Assembly (NCBI GenBank): GCA_036852015.1
Contig: JAANDG010000149.1
Span: 124,001-188,000 of the forward strand
DNA: 64,000 bases
Direction: 5' to 3'
Origin: Pelodera strongyloides
Taxonomy: Eukaryota > Nematoda > Chromadorea > Rhabditida > Rhabditidae
The position numbers were made by a program, and so were the translations under genes. Shown piece by piece: positions 33,714-45,300 of this stretch (its first letter is position 1; each line of letters starts with the position of its first letter). Under the pieces are notes generated by a model. The model had not been told where the DNA came from, searched no databases, and saw only the letters and a program-made list of their open reading frames with translations.

Positions 33714-33975
33714 AAGCCGCGTTTGAGTTGGGAAAAGTTGTGGAATTCCGAAATTCCACCGTTCGAGATGGGACACTGGAAACGTAAATGTTTTTCCGCT
33801 ATTTAACCCCAACCGCCGGGGTCAAGCGTCATTTTTGGCTCCTGCAGTGGTTAAAAATATAATCCCACGACGATTCCACTACGGTATTTTTGCTTTTCCA
33901 CGCACGTTTTTCCGTCCAACTCGAACGGTGGAATTCCGGAATTCCACCAACTTTTCCCCAACTCGAACGCGGCTT
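33714..33975. mobile_element. 262-bp foldback element between gene B and the repeat region
   Basis: Left AAGCCGCGTTTGAGTTGGG and right inverted complement with one substitution. Arms continue through GGAATTCCG for about 75 bp. TTAA-like flanks. Confidence 0.7.
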
Positions 33976-34840
33976 AACGAACTGGAAAGGTTGCTAAATC
34001 CCTAGAATGATAATTGATCAACAAGTAAAATTGAGTCACAAAGTAGAGTGTATAGTGGGAAGGACTAAATTCCTATTATTAAAATCTAGTCGATTGCCTA
34101 AGACCCAAGGTCCAAGGGTCTCGTGTGACCAGCGTTGTAGTGTAATTTCAACGGGGGTAATGGTTAATAAATAGCCAGGAGGCACAGAAAATACTATTGA
34201 ACACCGAGAGAGACGAGGCTATATGGTACAGATCGGTATAGAATCGATGTGACATAAGAATGAATTACACAGCCTTTCCACTAATAAATTACTAACCAAC
34301 ATAGTGGTGTAAGACGTAACGATGGGCAAAAATTAGCACATACTACTGTAGACAAAATTCAAAATAGAGCCTTCCATACTTTTCCCAAAAGAGGAGATAA
34401 AGAGATACATAAAATTGAAGATAGGGATAAATGATAGCACAGAGACACGCATGCATACAAAGCGCAGAGGGCGGCACCAAGACAAGAGATTCTCTACTGC
34501 GTTCGTTTTTGGCGGGCCGCCCAGCGAAAATAATGGCGGACCGCCTGTCCACCTGCATGGCGGATGTGTCAATTGCATAATTTTCGCTAGGCGCTTCGCT
34601 GTTTTGCTACAAATAGTGTAGCATCCCCTCTCGCCGGAGAGACGCAGACAAGAGAGAATATTAAACCACGCTATAAACTACGAATTAATAATAAAACAAA
34701 TCACACAAATAAACCATATTCATAGACAACAAATGACGTGCGAATTCTTTTATAGGATAAAACAATAAAAAAACAACAACAAAAAACACAACGTTCAGTA
34801 CAGGTCCAAGTCTTCAACACTTCGCTAAATGCCTCTACCA

Positions 34841-34981
34841 GAGGCCGTATTCACCAACACGCGGGGAACCCTCCCTGGCCTCCCCAGGAGGCTAAAGAGT
34901 GAGTAGAGAGTGCGAGAGCAGGAGATTCAGAGCGCACTTGAGCCTAGGGAGGGCTCCCTGTGTGTTGGTGAATACGGCCTC
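34841..34981. mobile_element. 141-bp foldback element
   Basis: GAGGCCGTATTCACCAACAC at the left is repeated exactly inverted at the right, and pairing continues imperfectly through GGGAACCCTCCCT. Confidence 0.75.
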
Positions 34982-35544
34982 CGGTTTTGCAATCAAAACA
35001 AATAGTAAAAAATTTGAGCGTAAGGCCAAAAATTAGAACAGCAACCAAAAGAAAAATACACCATAACGCCATCAACAAACAAGTGAAACACGCATAAGTA
35101 TCTAATTCTAATCCGCAATCCACATTAAATATCTATAAACTCAGGGTTGCATAAGATCGCACTAAATGATTGCTAGTGAATTAACAAAGCTTATTCCTTA
35201 TGGTCGGGATACCACGTAAAAGGGGCTTGAACACTAATAAACATGTCAAATTTCGAGACCAGAGAGTTCACAAGGCAATATAGTTTAAATTATTCTTAAA
35301 GAACACAATAAGGGGATATTTAACACACGGCGGCGACTAAATGCCAAAAATTTCAGATACAAGATACAACAAATAATTAAGCATTAGGCTGTGCAAGATG
35401 CTCGGCAATCTGGCACACAATAGAAGAATGTGTGTGGCCTTATGCGATCCTGCCTGCTGATAAGTCCAACTGTCCAACGCTTCTCCGCCCATCCAATTCC
35501 GAATTCTAAAAAAACGTGAAAAGTGTAACTAAATTGGAAACAGA

Positions 35545-35728
35545 TTAACGCGAAATACCGGCCGGTTTTTGAAAACGCATCGAGTACTCCCTGCTTTCCT
35601 ATGCTTCATATGCAAATGAACATAAATTTGAATAAAAAATAGACCCCAATAGACCCCTTTTAGAATAACTGCATAAAAATGCTGATATTTGATATGCGTT
35701 TCAAAAACCGGCTGGTATTTCGCTTTAA
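35545..35728. mobile_element. Short TTAA-type MITE, AGCGAAAT-end family
   Basis: TTAA then CGCGAAATACCGGCCGG; right end CCGGCTGGTATTTCGCT then TTAA. Internal part shares ATGCAAATGAACATAAATT with the 48119 copy. Confidence 0.75.
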
Positions 35729-36704
35729 CAATTCTATCCTGCGTCTTAATGGAGCGCAAACATTGTGTGCAGCGTCCAGGTAAAAGAATGCGATAGAGTT
35801 ATGAGCGCGCAAGAAAAAACAACGAGTAAGCTACCTTGAAAAAAGACATAAACAAACCTTGTGCCTATGGATCTCTTCTAACTCTATCCTCCGCTTGGTT
35901 CGTGGTTCGCTTATTTAACGTGGTTTCATGTGTTCTTGGGCTTCATACGTTTCCAACTAAAAACGTATGCATATAAAACTCTTTAAATGGAAATGCATGA
36001 GGGTTTGGTACTTTTTACCAACCGGAGGGATGGTGAGGACCGGAGGGACATCCTTAACCATCTATATACGTAAACGTAAACTGCACAGACTGAGCCGAAA
36101 CCTCGAGCTTTCTAAGAAAGTAAGACAGTGTGGATGTGGAATCCTTTCCGTACAAACGGTATTAACCGACACATGAAGCGAGAAGAGTTTATCTATTCCT
36201 AAATTCCTATTTTCATATTTTACTTACGTATCTTCCTTCTTCATCCGTTTGCTAACATGGTTTCGTTATCGTATTATATTCCTTTCGCAGTCCTCTTTCT
36301 TCATGGACGGGCCAACTAGGCTAGGTGCCGAGCCTGAAACAAAACCACCGTTTGTTCACCATAAATGTAGCAAACAACATGGAATAATACAGATATCAAA
36401 GAGGAGAAATAGCTAAAGAAAGTGCAATGTATAAGTCATTTCATTGAACTCCAAAGTAACCGAAACAAAAGTTTACTTTGTTTCTGAAATTCAGGCCAGG
36501 TAGAAACACTGACATGTCCTTCACACACTTTACAAGTAACAGCAACAAATTCTTAACAGCAAAGCAAAACATAGAAACAACTCAATCAAACTGAAGAAAA
36601 AAAATGAAAAGTTTTTGAAAATCAATCGCACCAAAATGTTGTTCTGTAATGCACGATACTACAGTATATCCACACAATTTTCAACCTTTTTTAACCCGCG
36701 AAGC

Positions 36705-37459
36705 GCCACTGGAAGATGTTGCCCCAAAATTGCCGCGGTTTTGCAACGTTGCCCCAAAATTGCCGCGGTTATTTTGCCCCAAAATTGCCAGGGTAGCGAG
36801 ACAGTGTTGAGAAAGAGTAGAGGGAAAAGTTTTCTGATTGCTCCAAAATTGCCGCGCCGTGACGCGCACCGCTCCGCATTAGTTGAATATTTGCAGGTCG
36901 GCCGGACATGGCCAAACTTTTAGCAGTGTCTAACATGTGCTTTATGTCCGAGTGGTCTAAGGCGCAGTTCCAGAACATGTGTCGATTCATGTCGACAGGT
37001 TCGATTCTTGCCAAGTGTTTGTGTCTTGCAAAGCTGTACTCATACAAAATATGTGTATTACAGATGTTAAAACATCTAATAATATTAATAATATATAATA
37101 TAATATTAATAATATAAAAATAAATATTTGCAAAACTAATTCACTGGCAGGTTCGATTCCTGTCAATGCTTTTGTTTTGCAAAGGTATATTGCCACGAAA
37201 TTGCCCCAAGATTGCCGCACGGCAGAAGTGGTGCCCCAAAAATGCCCCAAAATTGCCGCACGGCAGAAGTCGTGCCCCAAAATTGCCTCAAAATTGCCGC
37301 ATGGCAGAAATGTGTGCCTCAAATTTGCCCCAAAATTGCCGCATGGCAAAAAGTGTGCCCCAAAAATGCCCCAAAATTGCCGCACGGCAAGTCGGTTTTT
37401 GTGCTCCGGCATTTTTGGGGCAAAATCGCGGCAATTTTGGGGCAAAATCTTCCAGTGGC
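36705..37459. mobile_element. 755-bp inverted-repeat element with tRNA-like module and minisatellite
   Basis: Left end GCCACTGGAAGATGTTGCCC and right end its inverted complement (one mismatch); the arms continue through CCAAAATTGCCGCG. Inside are tRNA-like boxes (36939-37014 and 37147-37165) and a tandem array of TGCCCCAAAATTGCCGCACGG units at about 37200-37390. No transposase. Confidence 0.7.
36939..37014 (+). tRNA. tRNA-Leu-like sequence inside an inverted-repeat element
   Basis: A box TGTCCGAGTGGTCTAAGGCGC (36945-36965) and B box AGGTTCGATTCTT (about 36997-37009), with a partly paired T arm. The acceptor arms do not pair. A second, fully paired T-arm-like sequence with B box GGTTCGATTCC lies at about 37147-37165. 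Both are within the element at 36705-37459. Confidence 0.4.
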
Positions 37460-37489
37460 CTACAGTAGTTTACTTTCTAAGGGGAAACT

Positions 37490-37690
37490 CATCGAGGTCG
37501 ATGCCACGGCAAGACACGAAAATCGGTCCATCGAGGTCGATGGACGGGTCGCCGACAAACCCCACATTTTTCATAAAATTTTCCATTTTTGTCAATTACT
37601 GACGCGGTCGATGGCCAGGCATTTTTTGACGAGGTCGATGCACAAGGCGCGACCGAAGCCTTTCTTCACTACCGCAACGCAGTGTAAACG
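37490..37690. repeat. Dispersed GAGGTCGATG/GCGGTCGATG repeat
   Basis: Words such as ACTGACGCGGTCGATG and GAGGTCGATG occur several times here and again at 40160-40340, marking two copies of a GC-rich dispersed repeat. Confidence 0.5.
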
Positions 37691-37781
37691 CGGAGCGTCC
37701 GTTACGAAAAACTTCTTTTTTAGACAAATCTGGGTTGTATTGTATTTCTTTCGATTCTATGTTTTCCTGTTGCTTTTAAAT

Positions 37782-37986
37782 ATGTATAATCCTGTAAAGA
37801 ATGCTCCTCACTTTAAGATGCGAGGAGGTGATGTTGGGAAAATCAACGAACCGTTTCTATTCGTGGACAATCACCGAGAAGGTTAGTTGGGTGACTAGTG
37901 TTTAGGTGATTGGATGTGTAATTGTTTGTTCCTGGACTATCTGGTTTAATTTTTCAGCGTTCATCGAGAAGGACTGGGAAATTTGA
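37782..37986 (+). CDS. Possible small two-exon ORF (42 aa), unrecognised
   Basis: Exons 37782-37881 and 37958-37986 join in frame across a 76-base intron (GTTAGT ... TTTCAG) to give a protein starting MYNPVKNAPHFKMRGGDVG and ending EKDWEI. It sits just right of repeat-rich DNA. No family was recognised. The length is marginal and it could be part of a larger transcript or chance. Confidence 0.25.
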
Positions 37987-38383
37987 AGAGCGTCGAAGTC
38001 TCTAGGGAGAAAAACGACAAGAAAGCAATTTTGGAAACGAAACCCGCTGCGCTGGAACTGTGAAGTGGTTCTCGTGCTGATTGATTTGGATGAAATTGAA
38101 CGAGACGATTCGATGGTAAGGTGACAGTTCTCCATCAGTCAATTATGGTTGTTGATTTATTTACATGTTTCTAGTAAATTTGTGTTTGTAGTTAAGCTGT
38201 TCAACTTCGCAGTCCATATTTCGCTTATTGAAGATGAAAACATCTAGGTGGCTTGACCTTTGATAAATACACTGTGTTCAGGGTTTCCTTTCTTTCTGTT
38301 GTTGAACGATCAGAGACATAGGAGAGTGGAGACAGAGACAGAAGACCACAAGAACGTAGCAGAAGCCAAGAGGTAAAGAGCGG

Positions 38384-39183
38384 ATGTCTGGAAAAAAGAG
38401 GAGTCCTGAAAAGAAGCCTCAGTCGGATAGGAAAGGTATGTGGCTACTTATTAGGATCGCTTTGGGACATTTTGTTTTGAACTTTTGGACAAGGGCAATT
38501 CTCATTGTTATATTGATTCAAGTAAGGCGCGCCTGTTGATTTTATATTGTGTTATGCAAATGTATACAGACACCACAGCCACCACAATGCATACAACAGA
38601 GCTGATTGTGAGCACAAGTTGCACACCTTGCAACTTGTGCGCAGTCTGTGTGTTCAAGTTTCTGCTCTAACAAAGTAGAAATATGGCGACCGCGGTAGGG
38701 ATTCTATTATGGGGTTTCCATCTCCATGTATGCGATTCACACTTGCGAAAATGGCAAATTCTTGTCCATGTTAGCGTCCATGTGTATGAAATGTGAATGA
38801 CAAGATCCTGCAGCGATTTTGAATCTAGTGCGGATCTACTTCAAAATAGTAAGGCTCAATTTCAAATAGTACGGATGATGATGGAAACCCCATTATAAGC
38901 AATATAGAGTTCCTATTAATGTGCTAATTCTCGTGTGCTAGTGCTAATTTTTAGACTATATGAACCTTTAAACTAAAACAACTATTGTAACTAGGAAGTT
39001 GTAAGTTTCAGCCATTGCTTATAGCCATAAACTTTCTTAGGTATCCTCGTACCTCGTACCTTAATAGAACTATAGAACAGTGCGTTTTCAGCCCGTCTGC
39101 CCATCACGTCATCGATCAGCGTGGCATGTGCCTGCATCTGGGACTTCTGGCGCGCTCAACTGCAGCTTTCTGAAGAATTCTGA
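38384..39183 (+). CDS. Possible small two-exon ORF (47 aa), unrecognised
   Basis: Exon 38384-38435 (MSGKKRSPEKKPQSDRK, then GTATGT donor) joins in frame to 39092-39183 (TTTTCAG acceptor). The second exon codes for a hydrophobic stretch around SVACACIWDFW and ends in LSEEF. An AATAAA lies at 39984-39989. The 656-base intron contains a TTA-flanked foldback element (38710-38892). Basic N terminus plus one short hydrophobic stretch; function unknown and coding status uncertain. Confidence 0.25.
38707..38895. mobile_element. 183-bp TTA-flanked MITE
   Basis: Ends TGGGGTTTCCAT and ATGGAAACCCCA with TTA on both sides. Shares CATGTATGCGATTC and GATTTTG-ATCTAGT with the element at 12992-13275, a second family member. 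Confidence 0.75.
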
Positions 39184-39447
39184 GGAGACAATATCGATTC
39201 TGTCGCATCTGGAACTGGAGACGTAGCAGAAGGCTTGGTTCCAGGGCCATCATTGTCACTATGCGCAATTGTCGAAGTGGATCTTTGTCTTATACGGCCA
39301 CGTTATTAACTCTGTCTTCTGTGCGTAGGCGTACTAACTAAACACTCAAAAAATGTACTCGTACGTGAATTTGCTCCTTCGATCCCGCCCCAATGTACTC
39401 AATTGTTTTCTAATAAGGAGAGTGTAGACTGAGTTAATAACGTAGCT

Positions 39448-39612
39448 TTAAAGCAAAATACCGGCCGGTTTTTGAAATTCATCGTGAGCAATTATATTCT
39501 TACATATTTATGCTAAGTTGCTCGAATCTCGATTTTTTACTCGTTTGCATATAAGCTGCATAAGAATGCTGGTGTCCACGATGCGTTTTAAAAACCGGCC
39601 GGTATTTCGCTC
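39448..39612. mobile_element. Short TTAA-type MITE, AGCGAAAT-end family
   Basis: TTAA then AGCAAAATACCGGCCGG; right end CCGGCCGGTATTTCGCT, with a mutated right target site. Confidence 0.7.
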
Positions 39613-40159
39613 TGAACACTCATATTTATGCCGTTTCCCATAAGTGCATTTTTTGCGTTGACATATCAGCTTTTCGTATTATAGCTGTTTTTACGTACAG
39701 TATATAGTATATGTTTTACATTTTTGCATGTGAATTGTTTAATAGCCTTTTATTACATTTCTGCCCCATTTTTTACAGTGCGGTAGCTTTCGATGAGATC
39801 TTATGTAATATACAAGACAGCTCTGCCATCGTCTATGTTCCTTGGGTAGTCATTTTGTAATGTTAGCAAATCCCTTATAGGCTAAGTATAGGTTGCATCC
39901 CCGTCTATCTTATTATTATTCTTCGTCGACTTTACCCGCGTTTATTTCCTTGTATGATATTCTTATTTATTCATATAAAAAGTAATAAAATTTTTATTTG
40001 AGAGATTAGATACTGGAAGGCAAGGAAATAGTGTGCATATTGAGAGAGATCAGACAGGAAAGTCAAGGAAATAGTGTGCAATTTATGAGGGATGAGGCAG
40101 AGAAGTGCTCGGAAATAGTGTGTGTATATACTAGAGTGCAGAGAATTAGGTTGGGTTCA

Positions 40160-40450
40160 AAACTGACGCGGTCGATGCCAAGGCTCTATCGAGGCTTATC
40201 GAGGCTTCCGTCCTACCTCAAACCAGGGTCGGCGCGCAGCCAAAACTGACGCGGTCGATGCACAAGCTCTATCGCCCTTGGGTTGCAAGCACTTGCCCCC
40301 TCGATAGGAGCCGGTGCAACGACCTCGATAAGGTTCTCCTGAGTTCGCCAGCGAATTAGGCAATGGAAATATTTTAGCTGGCGCGTTCGCGGGTCGAAAT
40401 ATTTTAGCTGGGCGGGTTCGCGGGTGCAAATATTTTAGCTGGCGACCCGC
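40160..40450. repeat. Second copy of the GCGGTCGATG repeat plus short tandem units
   Basis: ACTGACGCGGTCGATG twice (about 40163 and 40242), then three near copies of AATATTTTAGCTGG-GCG at 40370-40445. No gene seen. Confidence 0.5.
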
Positions 40451-40980
40451 CTAAGACGAACAGAGTACAAAAAGATTCAGGTTGACCAGCACACGACTAG
40501 GACCGGATCTAAACCCACAACCCACTGAGAACATTCTCATTTCAAGCTTTAATTAACACTTTACAAGGTGAACCGCCACGCGACCGCACGCCCCAATACG
40601 AATTGAACAAATATTAAATGGAAAAATAAGCATTTGTGATATTTAGGGCGATGGGGACGCACATAAACGCTCTCTGACCACGCCAACCGCCAGCCAATGG
40701 GTTAGATGACCGGTTAGAGTGTGTGCTAATCGAGAAACATGTGGGTCACAGAATGGCGAGAGATAACGAAAACTAGAGAGGCATGAGAAAACCTCAAGGT
40801 CACAGGGGCCTTCAACCCTTCACGGGCTAAGGAACTCGATGTTTAAAGGAAAATAGAGCTTAACCCTAGAAAGAGGCTAAAAATGTCCAATCAAATAATG
40901 AAATGAAATAAATTACAATTCAAGAGGGTCAAGATGCGAAACTGAGCGCATACACATCAGAGACTACACTGAGAACCGGT

Positions 40981-41160
40981 GAGTTGCGCGCCGCACCATT
41001 TTGGCACACAAATCAGCCTCCCAACGAAATGGGGCGCACAGTGTGTCGCGCACGGTGCCGAAATGGTGCGGGGTGCAACTTGAGCCCTGCACCACCAAAA
41101 AGAAAAACAGTCGCTAAAAAGCGCGTAACATTTTTTACGGGAAACACCCCCAAAACGTTG
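40981..41160. mobile_element. Truncated relative of the element at 15011-15515
   Basis: Begins GAGTTGCGCGCCGCACCATT like the element at 15011 and shares GGGAAACACCCCCAAA near the other end, but lacks the terminal complement and the tRNA-like part. Confidence 0.55.
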
Positions 41161-42039
41161 AGACGACGGATCGACATAATACAACGGGTGGACAGAATAA
41201 AACAACCAATTTTCATATCTGGTTCTCTCACGTAGAATACTACGAAACCTAGTACACTAACATATTATAGTAAAGAAAAAAAAAACAGAAAACAAAGTTA
41301 AAGAGACTATTGCTGGGTGAAAACCGATCGAACAATTATAACATCAAGACATGAAAAACAGGTGTTTATTATCTCCGATTCATACAATAGTATCATATTA
41401 CATATTATGAAATCAATGCACTCGTAGAAGTATAATGCACGTTATTAAGTAAATCATCAATCATAAAAGTCAACAAGCATTCACAAAACAAAGTTCATTC
41501 TATATTTACAAAAAATTCAAAGTTAATACGTGAATAAATCAGTCTTTGGCAAATTAGGCAATTATAAGTGTAAGTGTACTGTATTAATATATATGCAATG
41601 CGTAGCTAGGCGCAATATAAAGCAAGTTAAAACTAACGAATGCCACACGTTTAATAAAATAATTAATCGAACAACAACAACCAAAACAAAGCGGCCGTTA
41701 AAAGTTAAAACTTGAACCTAACCCAATAAAATAACAATTAATAAGTGACGTAAAATATCCTTATATCCCTAATTGCAAATAAATATAATGTAGGAATCTG
41801 CAGCCCAGCTAAACAAAATGAAACTAAACCAACAGTATTCAAAATCATTAATATTCACATTATTAGTCACATGTATAATAATCCATCTCCATTTATCACA
41901 AGTAACCCAATTCCCAAACGTCCAGAAATTCCCTACAAAAATGTCTCTTAAGTTAAATGAATAAGATCAAACTTCAATAAACATTCAAACAACAAAAAAG
42001 ACAAATACCTAATTAGCAACAATTAGGTAATTATCTATC

Positions 42040-42345
42040 TATCTACTATTATATAAACGAGTAAGGAAAATCAAGAGAAAGGCGCGACCAACAGAGAATC
42101 CACTGAGGGCGCGACCAACAGAGAATCCACTGAGGGCGCGACCAACAGAGAATCCACCGAGGGCGCGACCAACAGAGAATCCACCGAGGGCGCGTCCAAC
42201 AGAGAATCCACCCCGGGCAGCGTCCAACAGAGAATCCACCCCGGGCAGCGTCCAACAGAGAATCCACCCCGGGCAGCGTCCAACAGAGAATCCACCCGCA
42301 AAGTGGACAGACACGATTTTCCTCACTCGTTTATATAACAAAAAA
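42040..42345. repeat. 27-28-bp minisatellite between inverted ends
   Basis: About eight units of CAACAGAGAATCCACYSRGGGCGCGACC type (42090-42300), early units 27 bp and late units 28 bp. Flanked by TATATAAACGAGTAAGGAAAATC on the left and the inverted complement on the right (42316-42342, one mismatch). Minisatellite cores between inverted ends are known for non-autonomous Helentron/DINE-1-like and pearl-like elements; that assignment is inference. Confidence 0.7.
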
Positions 42346-42389
42346 TAAATAAATAAATAATAATAAATAAATACTCTATAAATCATCAC

Positions 42390-45300
42390 CTAATAAGCAA
42401 TCCTCCATTTTGCCGGCTGCTCACATTCAGGCACGGCATCTGGGCACATTCTATTAAATGTCATCTCGGGCGGAAAGTTGAGAATCTCCCTATCTTCCTG
42501 GATACGGTAGGAAAAGGTAGACACGTGCGAGCCAACAAAGTACCGAGCACGGGCACAAATGTACTAAACGAAAACTATAAACAACAAACAAATACATATA
42601 GGATCAGACGTGTTGTCCTTGAGTATGGGTATGGGATACAAAATAAAGATTATATTTAGGATCGCACAGAGACAAGGGCCATAAGGAATTCGTTCATCTC
42701 AGAATCTACACTGAAATGCCTACAATAAATGTAAAGCGAAGATATTTCAGCAATATCGTTTCTCAAAGTTCACACTACTGTAATTATAAACGAAAATCCA
42801 ACTAATACAGTAGATGAGCTCCAGTTATGGTCGTCAGTTCCTATTCCTAGTACCTATCCCCATAAGTGGACTACGATTCCGAATATGTGAAATGTTAATA
42901 AAGTATAAACATTACGTAAATACGGTAACCTTAATAGAGTAATAGCTCACCTGGTCAATAATAGCAACTTCTCCATCCGATAGATCATCGTTTCGATAGA
43001 TAAACACTGGTACCTTCACCATTTCTGCAAATAAAATATGACTAGAACTATGACGCGGCATGTCACTACAAAAATAAATCACGTTAAAACACATGTCCAA
43101 AGAACAAAAGTGATATTGTTTATGCTTGATACTTGCCCCCTTCTTCTTGATGATTCGAGACAACTGATCACTGATAGGTGACGAAAACATGGTGATGTTT
43201 GATCATAAAGGTAAGCTCCTACCGCTACTCAGTCATACGATAATAACACATACCCTTCAACCGGTTAACTTCATCCAGCGGGGCATCGGTTGCGAGAAAC
43301 ACTCTTGGCACATCCAGCTTCTTCACAAGCTTGTTTAGCTAAAGAAAAAGAATGGTCGAAACTCGAAACTTCACAAATAGTTCGACCCGATACCCATCAG
43401 TTTATTTTTATTGGTGGCAAGTAGGTTAGTGGGTCACAAGCTCGTGAAGCATTATGGGATGTGGGCGAAACATGGCGCTACAGCGTACGCACGAAATTAA
43501 GTAGTGCACGGCGCCCTGAGTCACTCGATGTGCTAGTCTTGCTAGTAATGATCTTATCGACTGCTGATTGCGTTCAAAACGTAACCTTGTTGTGTAATCA
43601 GTGATAAAGAATTTCTTCGGAACATAACTTAATTGTCTCTGGTATTCGGGATCGCTTCACATCATCTTTTCAAAAGCATACTAGTCTGTCCCCAAGTAGG
43701 ATAGGCAAGACGACTGATTATCAAGGTTGTATTAGTAAACGCTTGCCTGTTCAGCAGTTCCCTTCAAACTAGGTACTTCATCGCCGTGAGCTCGCACAAA
43801 GTCTCGACGACGCCAGTGGGCGCAAACATACGGACCGCCCTGAAAAGAGGTACAAAGTTCGAAAACTCAATGTTTATTTATTTTACCCGGAATAGCTCAA
43901 GAATAAGACTCAAAGGAGAGAATCCACTTAAATGTGGGCTCAAGCTCAAAACTCAAACTCTCAAACACTTCTTCCTGCTACGTAAGTAAGAAGAAAAATA
44001 AAACCCACAATCGCGACATCCGTCTTCCTAGTTTCCCATTTCACAGGCAATGCCGTTGAATCCTTCTCATCCGTAGATTCTAGCTGAGACTCCCTGAATA
44101 AAATATGTAGATGTGATAAACGTAAATCAAAATATGACTAATAAGTGTTCCATCACATTGTTCGACCATGTCAGATGAAGCAAAGAGCTTGCCAATGATA
44201 ACCAACTGGGGGGGGGGGGACGAAAAAAACGCAGGAACCAACAACAAAAATTCCTGGGGTAAATTAACGGAGCAGAAGAAATGTTAACCTTACCTGACCA
44301 TACAAAAATACGCCACCTACTAAAGCAAGGCCTTACTAACAATAAGATACCTTAGGCTGGGTCCAATAAGGTAGGCTACAAGATAAAAGTCACTACTTAC
44401 CTAAACTTATCACCTAGCTCCGACAGTCGCTGTGAATATCGCATGCTCCTTCGCGTGTTCCAGAATGTGCTGTCCCCGTAATGATCATGGAGGATTGTCT
44501 CCATTCGGTCGACGAACAAAACTCTTCTAGAAAGTTGAATATCAACAAGTAGTTGTAGCAAATCAAAAATAGCAACGAGGCATTCCATAACAGAATAAAA
44601 GTCGAGATTCTCCCTTATTTACCTTGTTAGTGAAGCATATCACATGCCTCGCAGCCATTGTATTTTTTTATCACGCAACTAGAGGTTACTTCATAGCCCA
44701 GAATAGCCAAAGCCACAAACGATAACAACAAAAACAATTATCACAATAGTAAAGTTAACACTAATTTAAAGCATAAAGATAAAGGTAGTATCAATAAATG
44801 ATAAATACAAAACAACACATACTCGCTCGGATAATCACTGAGGATCATTTCTACCAGCTTCTTGCTGTCGCCTTGGATCGAAACACATTGCAGATTACGG
44901 GCGCGGACTTCTGTGTATGAAAAGAACCAACCCTCCCTGAAATCGACTTCGAAATTCAGTAACAATAAGAAAATTTCCCAAGTTCAATCAAAGCAAATCA
45001 TTTGCCAATAGACGCTTGAGAAGCGTTTCGAGACGTGAGCTCAATTTCGACACCAAATTAAACCCACCAAGTGAAAGACTAAACTACATAGCGTCGCAGT
45101 AATCAAGAGGGTAGTAGCCCCCGCCCCCATCTAAATCTAATAAAATAAAAGACCACCCACCACAATCCCTCTTCGTCCTTTCTGTAGTGCCTTTTCGCCT
45201 CTATGCATTCTCTCTTTTCCCACTTCATCACATATTCATCACCCCATCCCTCGGCAAAGTGTTGCAAGTAAACCACTTGGTCGATCACGGTGGAGCCGTA

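Larger units (their letters stand above)
34000..36700. other. Gene-poor, repeat-rich region
   Basis: Apart from the foldback elements at 34841 and 35549 I see no exon with supporting splice sites and frame. 34490-34620 resembles 14680-14790. Confidence 0.4.
39184..42389. other. Intergenic, repeats only
   Basis: Contains the MITE at 39452, GCGGTCGATG repeat, truncated inverted-repeat element at 40981 and the 42040 minisatellite. 41200-42040 is AT-rich with nothing recognisable. Confidence 0.4.

Noticed and set aside
42039..42389. 72-116 codon minus-strand ORFs with repeated WILCW/GFSVGRA motifs
   Set aside because: Read-through of the 27-28-bp minisatellite.
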